From: Streptomyces griseofuscus | Lineage (GTDB): Bacteria; Actinomycetota; Actinomycetes; Streptomycetales; Streptomycetaceae | NCBI RefSeq assembly: GCF_014673495.1 | Contig: NZ_CP051006.1 | Location: 5,332,001 to 5,396,000 of the forward strand | Direction of reading: 5' to 3' | Length of the DNA stretch: 64,000 nt | Notes under the pieces: model-generated | The model's input: only the letters and a program-made list of their open reading frames with translations | Databases searched by the model: none | Told to the model about the DNA's origin: nothing | Translations under genes and position numbers: made by a program | In this document: positions 19,322 to 28,344 of the stretch, piece after piece | How positions within the stretch are numbered: position 1 is the stretch's first letter | How the letters are laid out: every line of letters starts with the position of its first letter

Positions 19322-19603
19322 ATGAACCGCAGTGAGCTGGTGGCCGCGCTGGCCGACCGTGCCGAGGTGACCCGCAAGGACGCCGACGCCGTGCTGGCCG
19401 CGTTCGCCGAGACCGTCGGCGAGATCGTCGCCAAGGGCGACGAGAAGGTCACCATCCCCGGCTTCCTGACCTTCGAGCGCACCCACCGTGCCGCTCGTAC
19501 CGCGCGCAACCCGCAGACCGGCGAGCCGATCAACATCCCCGCCGGGTTCAGCGTGAAGGTCACCGCGGGCTCCAAGCTCAAGGAAGCGGCCAAGGGCAAG
19601 TAA
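19322..19603 (+). CDS. hupA: HU-type nucleoid protein
   Basis: A 93-residue DNA-binding protein of the HU/IHF family (MNRSELVAALADRAEVTRKDA). The DNA-intercalating arm is ARTARNPQTGEPINIPAG, with the conserved Pro in NIPAG. It is the short HU form without the Lys/Ala-rich tail of the second Streptomyces HU (HupS). GGGAG precedes the ATG by 8 bases. Confidence 0.95.
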   Translation: MNRSELVAALADRAEVTRKDADAVLAAFAETVGEIVAKGDEKVTIPGFLTFERTHRAARTARNPQTGEPINIPAGFSVKVTAGSKLKEAAKGK

Positions 19604-19675
19604 GCGCTGCGCTTGCAACGCCGTTCACCGAAGCGCCGTTGCGCGCCAGCGCCGTGGGTGGCTGCGAGACCGCTG

Positions 19676-19712
19676 TGGCTGGTCGCGCAGTTCCCCGCGC
19701 CCCTTTCGGGGC
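19676..19712. repeat. Dispersed Streptomyces GC-palindrome repeat
   Basis: GGTCGCGCAGTTCCCCGCGC followed by CCCTTTCGGGGC is a sequence type that recurs in Streptomyces intergenic regions. A related copy in the opposite orientation lies at 37285-37326. Its function is unknown. Confidence 0.55.
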
Positions 19713-19730
19713 ATGTCAGCCGAAGGCGTG

Positions 19731-19774
19731 AAACAGGGCGGTCCCCCTCCTCGGAGGGGGACCGCCCTGTTTGC
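19731..19774. terminator. Bidirectional terminator between HU and murA
   Basis: The 18-base arms at 19733-19750 and 19753-19770 pair perfectly. AAACAGGG on one side and CCCTGTTT on the other give T-runs for both strands. Confidence 0.9.
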
Positions 19775-19788
19775 TTGTTTGCTCGGGG

Positions 19789-21129
19789 TCAGCCGAGGGC
19801 TTTGCCCGGGAGTTCGACCTTGGCGCCCAGTTCCACGAGCTTCTCCATGAAGTTCTCGTAGCCGCGGTTGATCAGCTCGATGCCGTGGACCCGGGAGGTG
19901 CCCTCGGCGGCGAGGGCCGCGATCAGGTAGGAGAAGCCGCCGCGCAGGTCGGGGATGACCAGGTCGGCGCCCTGGAGCCGGGTCGGCCCCGAGACGACCG
20001 CGGAGTGCAGGAAGTTGCGCTGGCCGAAGCGGCAGTCGGAGCCGCCCAGGCACTCGCGGTAGAGCTGGATGTGCGCACCCATCTGGTTGAGCGCCGAGGT
20101 GAAGCCCAGCCGGGACTCGTAGACCGTCTCGTGGATGATCGACAGGCCCGTGGCCTGGGTGAGCGCCACCACCAGCGGCTGCTGCCAGTCGGTCTGGAAA
20201 CCGGGGTGCACGTCCGTCTCCAGCGCGATCGACTTCAGCTGGCCGCCCGGGTGCCAGAAGCGGATGCCCTCGTCGTCGATCTCGAAGGCGCCGCCGACCT
20301 TGCGGTAGGTGTTCAGGAACGTCATCATCGAGCGCTGCTGGGCGCCGCGGACGTAGATGTTGCCGTTGGTCGCCAGCGCCGCCGAGGCCCAGGACGCGGC
20401 CTCCAGGCGGTCCGACAGGGCCCGGTGGGTGTAGCCGCCGAGCTGGTCCACACCGGTGATGCGGATGGTCCGGTCGGTGTCCATCGCGATGATCGCGCCC
20501 ATCTTCTGCAACACGCAGATGAGGTCCTCGATCTCCGGCTCGACGGCCGCGTTGGACAGCTCCGTGACGCCCTCGGCCAGTACGGCCGTCAGCAGCACCT
20601 GCTCGGTCGCGCCCACCGACGGGTACGGCAGCGTGATCTTCGTACCGCGCAGGCCCTTCGGCGCCTCCAGGTACTGCCCGTCCGCGCGCTTCTCGATGGT
20701 CGCGCCGAACTGCCGCAGCACATCGAAGTGGAAGTCGATGGGCCGGCCGCCGATGTCGCAGCCGCCGAGGCCGGGGATGAACGCGTGCCCGAGCCGGTGC
20801 AGCAGCGGGCCGCAGAACAGGATCGGGATACGGCTGGAGCCGGCGTGGGCATCGATGTCGGCCACGTTGGCGCTCTCGACGCGCGTCGGGTCGAGCACCA
20901 GCTCGCCGGGCTCCTCACCCGGACGGACCGTCACCCCGTGCAGCTGGAGCAGCCCGCGCACGACGCGCACGTCACGGATGTCCGGAACATTGCGCAGCCG
21001 GCTCGGCGCGCTGCCGAGCAGCGCGGCGACCATGGCCTTCGGCACGAGGTTCTTCGCACCGCGGACACGGATCTCGCCCTCAAGCGGGTTTCCGCCGTGG
21101 ACAAGCAGGACATCGTCGTTGACGGTCAT
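19789..21129 (-). CDS. murA: UDP-N-acetylglucosamine 1-carboxyvinyltransferase
   Basis: First committed step of peptidoglycan synthesis: transfers enolpyruvate from PEP to UDP-GlcNAc in the cytoplasm. The 446-residue protein has the N-terminal GAKNLVPKAMVAALL and the catalytic Cys C124 in GGCDIGGRP, the residue attacked by fosfomycin. ATG 21129 is chosen (MTVNDDVLLVHGG); the longer upstream frame has no homology. The ribosome binding site is weak. Confidence 0.95.
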   Translation of the reverse strand: MTVNDDVLLVHGGNPLEGEIRVRGAKNLVPKAMVAALLGSAPSRLRNVPDIRDVRVVRGLLQLHGVTVRPGEEPGELVLDPTRVESANVADIDAHAGSSRIPILFCGPLLHRLGHAFIPGLGGCDIGGRPIDFHFDVLRQFGATIEKRADGQYLEAPKGLRGTKITLPYPSVGATEQVLLTAVLAEGVTELSNAAVEPEIEDLICVLQKMGAIIAMDTDRTIRITGVDQLGGYTHRALSDRLEAASWASAALATNGNIYVRGAQQRSMMTFLNTYRKVGGAFEIDDEGIRFWHPGGQLKSIALETDVHPGFQTDWQQPLVVALTQATGLSIIHETVYESRLGFTSALNQMGAHIQLYRECLGGSDCRFGQRNFLHSAVVSGPTRLQGADLVIPDLRGGFSYLIAALAAEGTSRVHGIELINRGYENFMEKLVELGAKVELPGKALG

Positions 21130-21391
21130 GAATCTCGCGTTCCGATCAGATGGGCATGGGGTCCGCCGATCACGGGCGGGCCGTGGGACAGGGTAATCGC
21201 CGATCACCCCCCGTCCGTAAGTCCGCGTACCGCCCTGTCGCGTCATGGGTGTGTCACAACACGAACCGTTTGCAATCGAACACACGGGGTCACCGGCCGT
21301 AAGTGTGCGCCGTGCCTGCTTCCACGCTCCTTGAACTGCGTTCACCCAGGCACTCCGATTGGCTCCCCACTCCGGGGGAAGATGCGGGATC

Positions 21392-21973
21392 ATGTCTGGC
21401 ATGACCGAGGTGTCCTCGCTCACAGGGCGGCTGCTCGTGGCCACCCCCGTCCTGGCGGACCCGAACTTCGACCGCGCGGTGGTGCTCCTCCTCGACCACG
21501 ACGAGGAGGGTTCCCTCGGCGTCGTCCTCAACCGCCCCACCCCGGTGGGCGTCGGCGACATCCTGGAGGGCTGGGCCGAGCTGGCCGGCGAGCCCGGTGT
21601 CGTCTTCCAGGGCGGGCCGGTCTCGCTGGACTCCGCGCTCGGCGTGGCGGTCATCCCGGGCGGGGCGCACGGAGAAGGGGCCCCGCTGGGCTGGCGGCGG
21701 GTGCACGGCGCGATCGGCCTGGTCGACCTGGAGGCGCCGCCCGAGCTGCTCGCCCCGGCCGTCGGCTCGCTGCGGATCTTCGCCGGATACGCGGGCTGGG
21801 GGCCCGGCCAGCTGGAGGAGGAGCTGGCCGAGGGCGCCTGGTACGTGGTGGAGTCCGAGCCCGGCGACGTGTCCTCGCCGGAGCCCGAACGGCTGTGGCG
21901 CGAGGTGCTGCGCCGCCAGCGCAGCGAACTGGCGATGGTGGCCACGTATCCGGACGACCCTTCGCTCAACTGA
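21392..21973 (+). CDS. YqgE/AlgH family protein
   Basis: Conserved protein of unknown biochemical role, 193 residues. Family motifs are GRLLVATPVLADPNFDRAVV, HDEEGSLGVVLNRPT, FQGGPV and FAGYAGWGPGQLEEEL. No signal peptide or membrane segment. ATG 21392 and ATG 21401 are both in frame. It is divergent from murA with a 262-base spacer. Confidence 0.85.
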   Translation: MSGMTEVSSLTGRLLVATPVLADPNFDRAVVLLLDHDEEGSLGVVLNRPTPVGVGDILEGWAELAGEPGVVFQGGPVSLDSALGVAVIPGGAHGEGAPLGWRRVHGAIGLVDLEAPPELLAPAVGSLRIFAGYAGWGPGQLEEELAEGAWYVVESEPGDVSSPEPERLWREVLRRQRSELAMVATYPDDPSLN

Positions 21974-22002
21974 TGCCCGGCCGCTTCAGTACCCTGGGCA
22001 AT

Positions 22003-22296
22003 ATGAGCACTCTTGAGCCCGAGCGCGGGACTGGTACGGGGACCCTCGTAGAGCCGACGCCGCAGGTGTCCCACGGCGACGGCGACCACGAGCGCTACGC
22101 CCACTACGTCCAGAAGGACAAGATCATGGCGAGCGCCCTCGACGGCACCCCCGTCGTGGCGCTGTGCGGCAAGGTCTGGGTGCCGGGCCGCGACCCGAAG
22201 AAGTACCCCGTGTGCCCCATGTGCAAGGAGATCTACGAGTCCATGGGCAGCGGCGGCGACAAGGACAAGGGCGGCGACAAGGGCAAGGGCAAGTAA
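22003..22296 (+). CDS. DUF3039 miniprotein
   Basis: A 97-residue actinobacterial protein of unknown function. Two Cys clusters (ALCGKVW and PVCPMCKE) suggest one metal-binding site. The tail is a Gly/Lys/Asp repeat (GGDKDKGGDKGKGK). TACCCT (21990-21995) lies 7 bases before the ATG and no ribosome binding site is seen, so it is probably leaderless. Confidence 0.8.
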   Translation: MSTLEPERGTGTGTLVEPTPQVSHGDGDHERYAHYVQKDKIMASALDGTPVVALCGKVWVPGRDPKKYPVCPMCKEIYESMGSGGDKDKGGDKGKGK

Positions 22297-22322
22297 GGCC
22301 CCGCCTCCCGTGGTGACCCGCG

Positions 22323-22361
22323 AGGGCCCCGGCGCGCTTCGGTGTGCGCCGGGGCCCTTTG
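22323..22361 (+). terminator. Intrinsic terminator after DUF3039 gene
   Basis: AGGGCCCCGGCGC (22323-22335) pairs with GCGCCGGGGCCCT (22346-22358), followed by TTTG. Confidence 0.8.
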
Positions 22362-22369
22362 CATACCCG

Positions 22370-22385
22370 ATTGGTCGAGACCTCT
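22370..22385. promoter_or_regulatory. dre-like DasR site before hexosaminidase
   Basis: ATTGGTCGAGACCTCT matches the DasR operator consensus ACTGGTCTAGACCACT at 13 of 16 positions. It is about 100 bases upstream of a GH20 hexosaminidase gene, a typical DasR target class. Confidence 0.55.
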
Positions 22386-22451
22386 TGTGGGCCGGTTCCG
22401 GGGGTCCTAGCCTTCCTGCCGATCGACTGGTTGTGCGGAGCGAAACGGCTG

Positions 22452-22466
22452 TTGCACAGGGTGCAA
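22452..22466. promoter_or_regulatory. Palindrome upstream of hexosaminidase
   Basis: TTGCAC-AGG-GTGCAA is a perfect 6-3-6 inverted repeat between a -10-like TAGCCT (22408-22413) and the start codon, a position suited to a repressor. The regulator is unknown. Confidence 0.4.
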
Positions 22467-22485
22467 CACGGGGCGTGGAGGCCAC

Positions 22486-24183
22486 ATGGGTGAAATCGGC
22501 GGCGGGGAAGCGGCATCGGCCGGGGAGGCGGCGCTGATCCCGGCGCCGGACCGGGTCTCGGTGCCGGGCGGCGCGGCGGCGGGGGCACGCTGTGTGGTCG
22601 ACACGGACACCGGGATCGAGGCCGCCGAGGGCACCGAACGGGTGGCCCGCTGGCTGCGGTCGACGGTCGGCGCGGCGACCGGGCTGCCCTTCGCGCCGTA
22701 CCGCGAGAGTGAAAGCCGTCTACGGGACGGCCGGGTACGGCTGCGGATCGTGCCCGCACTCGCGGACGAACTCGGCGGCCCGGAGTCGTACCGGCTGACC
22801 GCCGAAAACAGGGTGGTCACCCTGGACGGGGCGAGCGAGGCCGGGCTGTTCTGGGCCGCGGGCACCTTCCGGCAGCTGCTCGGGCCCGAGGCCTTCCGGC
22901 GGGCCCCCGTCAGCAGCCGCGACACCTGGGAATTCCCCGCGCTCACCGTGCACGACAGCCCCCGATTCGGCTGGCGCGGGCTGCTGCTCGACGTGGCCCG
23001 GCACTTCATGCCCAAGGACGGGGTGCTGCGCTATCTCGATCTGATGGCCGCGCACAAACTCAATGTGCTGCATCTGCATCTGACGGACGACCAGGGCTGG
23101 CGGATCGAGATCAGGCGCTATCCGGAACTGACCGGGACCGGCTCCTGGCGGGCGCGGACGAAATTCGGTCACCGGGCCTCACCGCTGTGGGAGGAGAAGC
23201 CGCACGGGGGTTACTACACCCAGGACGACATCCGGGAGATCGTCGCCTACGCGGCCGAGCGGCATATCACCGTCGTGCCGGAAATCGATGTGCCGGGGCA
23301 TTCGCAGGCGGCCGTCGCCGCGTATCCGGAACTCGGCAACACCGATGTCATCGACACCTCCGCGCTCTCCGTCTGGGACACCTGGGGGATCAACTCCAAC
23401 GTACTGGCCCCCACCGACAACACCCTCCGGTTCTACGAAGGGGTGTTCGAGGAGGTCCTGGAGATGTTCCCGTCACGGTTCATCCACATCGGTGGTGACG
23501 AATGCCCGAAGGACCAGTGGCAGAAGTCGTCGGCCGCCCAGGAGCGCATCGCCGCTCTCGGCCTCGCCGACGAGGACCAGCTCCAGTCGTGGTTCGTACG
23601 GCATTTCGACACCTGGCTCGGGGCGCGCGGGCGCCGGCTGATCGGCTGGGACGAGATCCTCCAGGGCGGGCTCGCCCCGGGCGCCGCGGTCTCCTCCTGG
23701 CGCGGCTACGAGGGCGGGGTCACCGCCGCGCGCGCCGGACACGACGTCGTCATGTGCCCCGAGCAGTACGTGTACCTGGACCACCGGCAGGCCCCCGGCG
23801 ACGAGGAACCCGTGCCGATCGGCTTCGTGCGCACCCTGGAGGACGTCTACCGCTTCGAACCCGTTCCCGCCGCGCTCACCGAGGCCGAGGCGCGCCATGT
23901 GCTCGGCACCCAGGCCAATGTGTGGACCGAGGTCCTGGAGGACGCCCGGCGCGTGGACTACCAGGCGTTTCCCCGGCTCGCCGCGTTCGCGGAGGTCGCC
24001 TGGAGCCGGCTGCCCGCGCCCGCGGAACGGGACTTCGCGGACTTCGAGCGCCGGATGACCGCGCACTACCGCCGACTTGACGCCCTGGGCGTCGCCTACC
24101 GGCCGCCTACCGGACCCCGGCCGTGGCAGCGGCGACCCGGTGTGCCGGGCCGCCCGCTCGACGGACCGCCGCCCAACAGGTGA
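22486..24183 (+). CDS. GH20 beta-N-acetylhexosaminidase
   Basis: Releases terminal GlcNAc/GalNAc from chitin oligomers or glycans. The 565-residue protein has an N-terminal GH20b domain (about 20-150) and a TIM barrel starting at FGWRGLLLDVARHFM. The catalytic Asp-Glu pair is in HIGGDECPKDQW (about 330), with substrate residues in HLHLTDDQGWRIEI. No signal peptide is seen, so it probably acts on imported chitobiose-type sugars inside the cell. GTGGAGG lies 5 bases before the ATG. A dre-like site suggests DasR control. Confidence 0.92.
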   Translation: MGEIGGGEAASAGEAALIPAPDRVSVPGGAAAGARCVVDTDTGIEAAEGTERVARWLRSTVGAATGLPFAPYRESESRLRDGRVRLRIVPALADELGGPESYRLTAENRVVTLDGASEAGLFWAAGTFRQLLGPEAFRRAPVSSRDTWEFPALTVHDSPRFGWRGLLLDVARHFMPKDGVLRYLDLMAAHKLNVLHLHLTDDQGWRIEIRRYPELTGTGSWRARTKFGHRASPLWEEKPHGGYYTQDDIREIVAYAAERHITVVPEIDVPGHSQAAVAAYPELGNTDVIDTSALSVWDTWGINSNVLAPTDNTLRFYEGVFEEVLEMFPSRFIHIGGDECPKDQWQKSSAAQERIAALGLADEDQLQSWFVRHFDTWLGARGRRLIGWDEILQGGLAPGAAVSSWRGYEGGVTAARAGHDVVMCPEQYVYLDHRQAPGDEEPVPIGFVRTLEDVYRFEPVPAALTEAEARHVLGTQANVWTEVLEDARRVDYQAFPRLAAFAEVAWSRLPAPAERDFADFERRMTAHYRRLDALGVAYRPPTGPRPWQRRPGVPGRPLDGPPPNR

Positions 24184-24395
24184 TCCCGAACGGCCGGAAC
24201 CCGCCAGGTGCACCCCAACAGGCGCCCCACGCACGCGGATAGAACAGATAGCGGAAAAACCTCGCCAGCTTCACCGAAGAGTGGCAATTCGCGCGCACCG
24301 GTGAAGCGGTGCGAAACCGGACCATCTCCTCGGTGAGGTGGGCGAATGCCTCCTAGCGGACCCCCGCGTTCGAGCCTTGCGAAGATGTGCCAGAG

Positions 24396-24426
24396 TTGCC
24401 ACGTCCGCCCTGTCAGCACGTACCGT
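24396..24426 (+). promoter_or_regulatory. Possible promoter of the molybdo-flavoenzyme operon
   Basis: TTGCCA (24396-24401), 19 bases, TACCGT (24421-24426), about 50 bases before the first gene's TTG start. The rest of the 292-base spacer from 24184 shows no gene. Confidence 0.35.
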
Positions 24427-24475
24427 ACGGCGCAACAGGCGGGACCAGGTGGGGCAGCGGGAAGGGGCAGCCGGG

Positions 24476-25369
24476 TTGACCACGCACGCACCGCAGGTGG
24501 GGCAGGCCGTCACGCTGCCCACGACGCTGGACGAGGCGGTGGCGGCGCTCGCCGCGATGCCCGCCGCGGTCCCGGTCGCGGGCGGCACCGACCTGATGGC
24601 CGCCGTCAACTCCGGGCAACTGCGGCCCGCCGCCCTGGTCGGCCTCGGCCGGATCAGCGAGATCCGCGGCTGGCAGTACCAGGACGGCCACGCGCTGCTC
24701 GGCGCCGGACTCACCCTCGCGCGCATGGGCCGCCCCGACTTCGCGGCCCTGATCCCGGCGCTCGCCGCCGCCGCGCGCGCCGCGGGACCGCCGCACATCC
24801 GCAACGCGGGCACCCTCGGCGGCAACATCGCCTCCGCCGCGCCCACCGGGGACGCGCTGCCGGTGCTCGCCGCGCTGGAGGCGACGCTGATCGTCGCCGG
24901 ACCGGGCGGGGCGCGCCGGGAGGTCCCGGTCTCGCACCTGCTGGCGGGCGTGGAGATGCTGGGCGCCGGCGAACTCATCGGCTTCGTGCGGGTGCCGCTG
25001 CTGCACGCCCCGCAGGTCTTCCTGAAGGCGACCGGCCGCACCGGACCCGGCCGCGCGCTGGCCTCCGTGGCCCTCGTCCTCGACCCCGCCCGGCGCGGTG
25101 TGCGCTGCGCGGTCGGGGCCATCGCGCCGATGCCGCTGCGGCCGCTGGAGGCCGAGCAGTGGGTCGCGCGGCTCATCGACTGGGACAACGACCGCGCGCT
25201 CGTCCCCGAGGCGCTCAGCGCCTTCGGCGAGTACGTCGCCGCGGCCTGCATCCCCGACCCGGCGCCGGAGGCGGACGGCACGGTGCCGTCGCTGCCGCCC
25301 GCCGTACTGCACCTGCGGCGCACCGTCGCCGCGCTGGCCCGACGAGCACTGGGGAGGGCGCTGTCGTGA
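24476..25369 (+). CDS. Xanthine dehydrogenase-family FAD subunit
   Basis: A 297-residue FAD-binding medium subunit of the XDH/CO dehydrogenase family. The FAD motifs are VAGGTDLM (near residue 36) and IRNAGTLGGNIASAAPTGD (about 105-123), and the C-terminal CO_deh_flav_C domain follows. It should pass electrons from the Fe-S subunit. TTG 24476 is chosen (MTTHAPQV) because GAAGGGG lies 8 bases upstream. The stop overlaps the next start (GTGA), so translation is coupled. Confidence 0.85.
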   Translation: MTTHAPQVGQAVTLPTTLDEAVAALAAMPAAVPVAGGTDLMAAVNSGQLRPAALVGLGRISEIRGWQYQDGHALLGAGLTLARMGRPDFAALIPALAAAARAAGPPHIRNAGTLGGNIASAAPTGDALPVLAALEATLIVAGPGGARREVPVSHLLAGVEMLGAGELIGFVRVPLLHAPQVFLKATGRTGPGRALASVALVLDPARRGVRCAVGAIAPMPLRPLEAEQWVARLIDWDNDRALVPEALSAFGEYVAAACIPDPAPEADGTVPSLPPAVLHLRRTVAALARRALGRALS

Positions 25370-28344
25370 CCGACGACCGGCACGGAGAGGGCGCGCCCGA
25401 GGGCGGCGGCCGCTGGAACCCGCTGCCCCAGGGCGACTACGACGACGGCGCCACCGCCTTCGTCAAGCTCCCCGAGGGCGGCATAGACGCCCTGCTGTCC
25501 GGCAACAGCCCGCTGGCCGCGCCGGGCCACGGCTATGTGCCGCCGAGCATCCCGGGGGCACCGGCCGAGGGCGGCTGGCCCGCGCCGGAGGGCGGTGCCG
25601 CCCGGTGGCCCGACCCGAACGGCGGCCAGGGCAGCGGCCAGTGGCCCGACCCGGACACCGGGCAGGGGGCGACGCAGGGCGGCGACCGCTTCACGTACGA
25701 CCCCGCGGCCACCCAGCACTGGAACTTCGAGGGGCCCGCGCCCGCCGCGCCCGGCCACGACGTCACCGGGCAGTGGTCCATCCCGGTCGCCGATGGGGAA
25801 CTTCCGGACGAATCGGGCGAGTTCACCACGTCGTCCCTGGTGGAGCAGTGGGGCGGCACTCCGCCCGCCACCCTCCCGGGCGGCGCGCCGGCCCCTTGGG
25901 CCACCAACGCGGGCCAGCCCTGGGGCGACCAGGGAGAGACCGCGCAGGGACCGGACACGTACGGCTCCGGCGAGGCGTACGGGCACGAGACGTACGGCGC
26001 CGAAACCGGAGCGGGCGTCGAGGGCGAGGCGTTCGGCCCCGAGGCCAGCGGCCACGCCGAGGCGTACGACCCCGGGAGCGGCGAATTCCGCGCCGGGCGC
26101 GCGCAGAGCACGGCGCAAGGGGTCGGCAGCGCCCGCGCGCGCCGCCAGGCCCGCGCCCAGGCCGCGTACGAGCAGTCGGGGTACGAGCAGGGCGGGTACG
26201 AGCACGCGGGTCCCGAGCAGGACGCCCAGGGCCCGGCGGGTCACGGACACGCCGTGCAGGAGCAGCCGGGCGCCGCTTACGGCCCTGCCGCCCCTGGGCA
26301 GAACGGTCCCGTCCCGGGCGCACACGAGCAGAACGGCCGCGCGCCGGAGCACAGCGTTTCGGCGCCGGGCGCGTACGGCCAGGACACGCTGGGGCACGAC
26401 GCGTACGAGCAGGGCGGCGCCGGGGAGCCCGCGGTGGCGCCGGGAGCGTACGACACCGGCGGGCATGCGCAGGGCGCGGACGCGCGGGGCGGCTACGAGC
26501 AGGGCGGCGCCGAGCGGGTCGAGGCGGCGCCGGGAGCGTACGACCCGTCCGGGCACGCGCCGGGCGCGCACGAACTCGGTGGGCCTGCGCAGGGCGCTGA
26601 CGCACAAGGTGTGTACGAGCAGGGCGGCGCCGAGCAGTCCGGGATGGCGCCGGGCGCGCACGACCCCGCCGGGCAGGCACAGGGCGCCGATGTACAGGGC
26701 GCGTACGGCCAGGGCGGCTACGAGCGGCCCGGGCAGGCGGACGGTGCGGCCGTACCGGGTCCGGACGGGGCCGGGGCGCAGGAGCACGCCGCGCACGGGC
26801 AGGACGGCCGGCACGGCGGGGACGGGCGCGTAGAGGGCCCGTTCGGCCGGCCCGGACACGGGCAGCCGGGGCGCCCGGACGCCGGGCGCGGTCAGGTGCC
26901 GCAGGCGGGTCACGCGCCGGGGCACGCGCCCAGTGCGCATCCTCAGGACGGCGCCGTACCGGGACCCGAGCAGGGCGCGCACGAGCAGCTGGGCCATGAG
27001 CGGTCGGTCCGTGAGCAGGGGGGCCACGAACAGGCCGGTCACCCCGGTTCGGCGCACCCGGAGCAGGGGCTGGAGCCCGGCCCGGAGCCGGACCCCGAGA
27101 CGGGACACGCCCAGCCCGGCGGCCACCCCGCCGCCGCGCATCTCCCCGCGCCCTCCGGCGAGCCGTCGTACCCCTCCCCGGACGGGCACCCGGCGCACCC
27201 GAGGGGCGACGCCGCGGCCGAGCACCGTACGCCGCCCGCGGGCGTCCCCGTGGGCCCGGACGGCCACGGCCCGGCCACGCCCCCCGTCGACGGTCCCGCC
27301 GAGCACACGGGCCAGGACAGCGCGCCCGAGGCCGCCACGCGGCCGGAGACGGCGCCCGACCCGGCCGCCACGCCGGCGCACGGCACCCCGGCATCCACCG
27401 CAGACCCGGCCGTACCCGTCGCCCCCGTCGTACCCGAACAGCGGTCCGGCGCGGCCGTGCCCGGCGTTCCCGGGCAGCGGTCCGACACGCCCGTGCCCGC
27501 GCCCGCCGTACCCACGGAGCCCGCTCCGGCGCACGACGGCGACACGCCGACCCCCGCGCCGGAGGCGGTCGAACACGCCGGCACCGAGCCCGAGCAGGCC
27601 GAGGCATCCGAAGCCCCCGAGGCGACGGAAGAGCCGGAGCCCGCGCCCCTCCCGCTCCACGACGACCACCCCCTCGCCTCCTTCGTCCTGCGGGTGAACG
27701 GCGCCGACCGGCCCGTCACCGACGCCTGGATCGGGGAGTCGCTGCTCTACGTGCTGCGCGAGCGGCTCGGCCTCGCCGGGGCCAAGGACGGCTGCTCGCA
27801 GGGCGAGTGCGGGGCCTGCAACGTGCAGGTCGACGGGCGGCTCGTGGCCTCCTGCCTGGTGCCCGCGGTCACCGCGGCCGGCACCGAGGTGCGCACCGTG
27901 GAGGGGCTGGCCCAGGACGGGCACCCCTCGGACGTGCAGCGGGCGCTGGCCCGGTGCGGTGCCGTGCAGTGCGGATTCTGCGTGCCCGGCATGGCGATGA
28001 CCGTGCACGACCTGCTGGAGGGCAACCCCGCGCCCACCGAACTGGAGACCCGGCAGGCCCTGTGCGGCAACCTGTGCCGCTGCTCCGGCTACCGGGGCGT
28101 CGTCCAGGCCGTCCAGGAGGTCGTCGCCGAACGCGAGAGCGCGCACGCCCCCGAGCCGGAGACGGCCGCGGACGCAGACGACGCGCGCGTACCGCACCAG
28201 GCGGGCCCCGGCTCCGGCGGCATGGGCCCGTCGGTGTTCGAGGCGCCGGGCGTCTTCGACACGCCGCCACCCACCCCGGACGGCTACGGGGACACGCCCG
28301 GCCCGTACGACCAGCACTACGGCCAGGACGGAGGCCAGGCGTGA
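25366..28344 (+). CDS. 2Fe-2S subunit with very long disordered N-terminus
   Basis: A 992-residue protein. Only the last ~230 residues (from about 764) form the standard small Fe-S subunit: plant-type cluster Cys 810, 815, 818 and 830, and helical-domain Cys 869, 872, 900 and 904/906 (CGFCVPG, CGNLCRC). The first 760 residues are Gly/Pro/Gln/Ala/Glu-rich. Short diverged repeats (YEQGGAE, APGAYD, GAHEQ) run at about 260-600, then Pro/Thr/Glu-rich sequence. The family subunit is normally about 160-200 residues. Two GTGA overlaps join it to its neighbours. The extension has no recognisable domain apart from an ordered-looking start (GRWNPLPQGDYDDGATAFVKLPE split into short motifs). Confidence 0.8.
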   Translation: MTDDRHGEGAPEGGGRWNPLPQGDYDDGATAFVKLPEGGIDALLSGNSPLAAPGHGYVPPSIPGAPAEGGWPAPEGGAARWPDPNGGQGSGQWPDPDTGQGATQGGDRFTYDPAATQHWNFEGPAPAAPGHDVTGQWSIPVADGELPDESGEFTTSSLVEQWGGTPPATLPGGAPAPWATNAGQPWGDQGETAQGPDTYGSGEAYGHETYGAETGAGVEGEAFGPEASGHAEAYDPGSGEFRAGRAQSTAQGVGSARARRQARAQAAYEQSGYEQGGYEHAGPEQDAQGPAGHGHAVQEQPGAAYGPAAPGQNGPVPGAHEQNGRAPEHSVSAPGAYGQDTLGHDAYEQGGAGEPAVAPGAYDTGGHAQGADARGGYEQGGAERVEAAPGAYDPSGHAPGAHELGGPAQGADAQGVYEQGGAEQSGMAPGAHDPAGQAQGADVQGAYGQGGYERPGQADGAAVPGPDGAGAQEHAAHGQDGRHGGDGRVEGPFGRPGHGQPGRPDAGRGQVPQAGHAPGHAPSAHPQDGAVPGPEQGAHEQLGHERSVREQGGHEQAGHPGSAHPEQGLEPGPEPDPETGHAQPGGHPAAAHLPAPSGEPSYPSPDGHPAHPRGDAAAEHRTPPAGVPVGPDGHGPATPPVDGPAEHTGQDSAPEAATRPETAPDPAATPAHGTPASTADPAVPVAPVVPEQRSGAAVPGVPGQRSDTPVPAPAVPTEPAPAHDGDTPTPAPEAVEHAGTEPEQAEASEAPEATEEPEPAPLPLHDDHPLASFVLRVNGADRPVTDAWIGESLLYVLRERLGLAGAKDGCSQGECGACNVQVDGRLVASCLVPAVTAAGTEVRTVEGLAQDGHPSDVQRALARCGAVQCGFCVPGMAMTVHDLLEGNPAPTELETRQALCGNLCRCSGYRGVVQAVQEVVAERESAHAPEPETAADADDARVPHQAGPGSGGMGPSVFEAPGVFDTPPPTPDGYGDTPGPYDQHYGQDGGQA

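Noticed and set aside
24107..24325. Small minus-strand ORF before the molybdo-flavoenzyme operon
   Set aside because: No ribosome binding site, no recognisable sequence, and it overlaps the end of the hexosaminidase gene.
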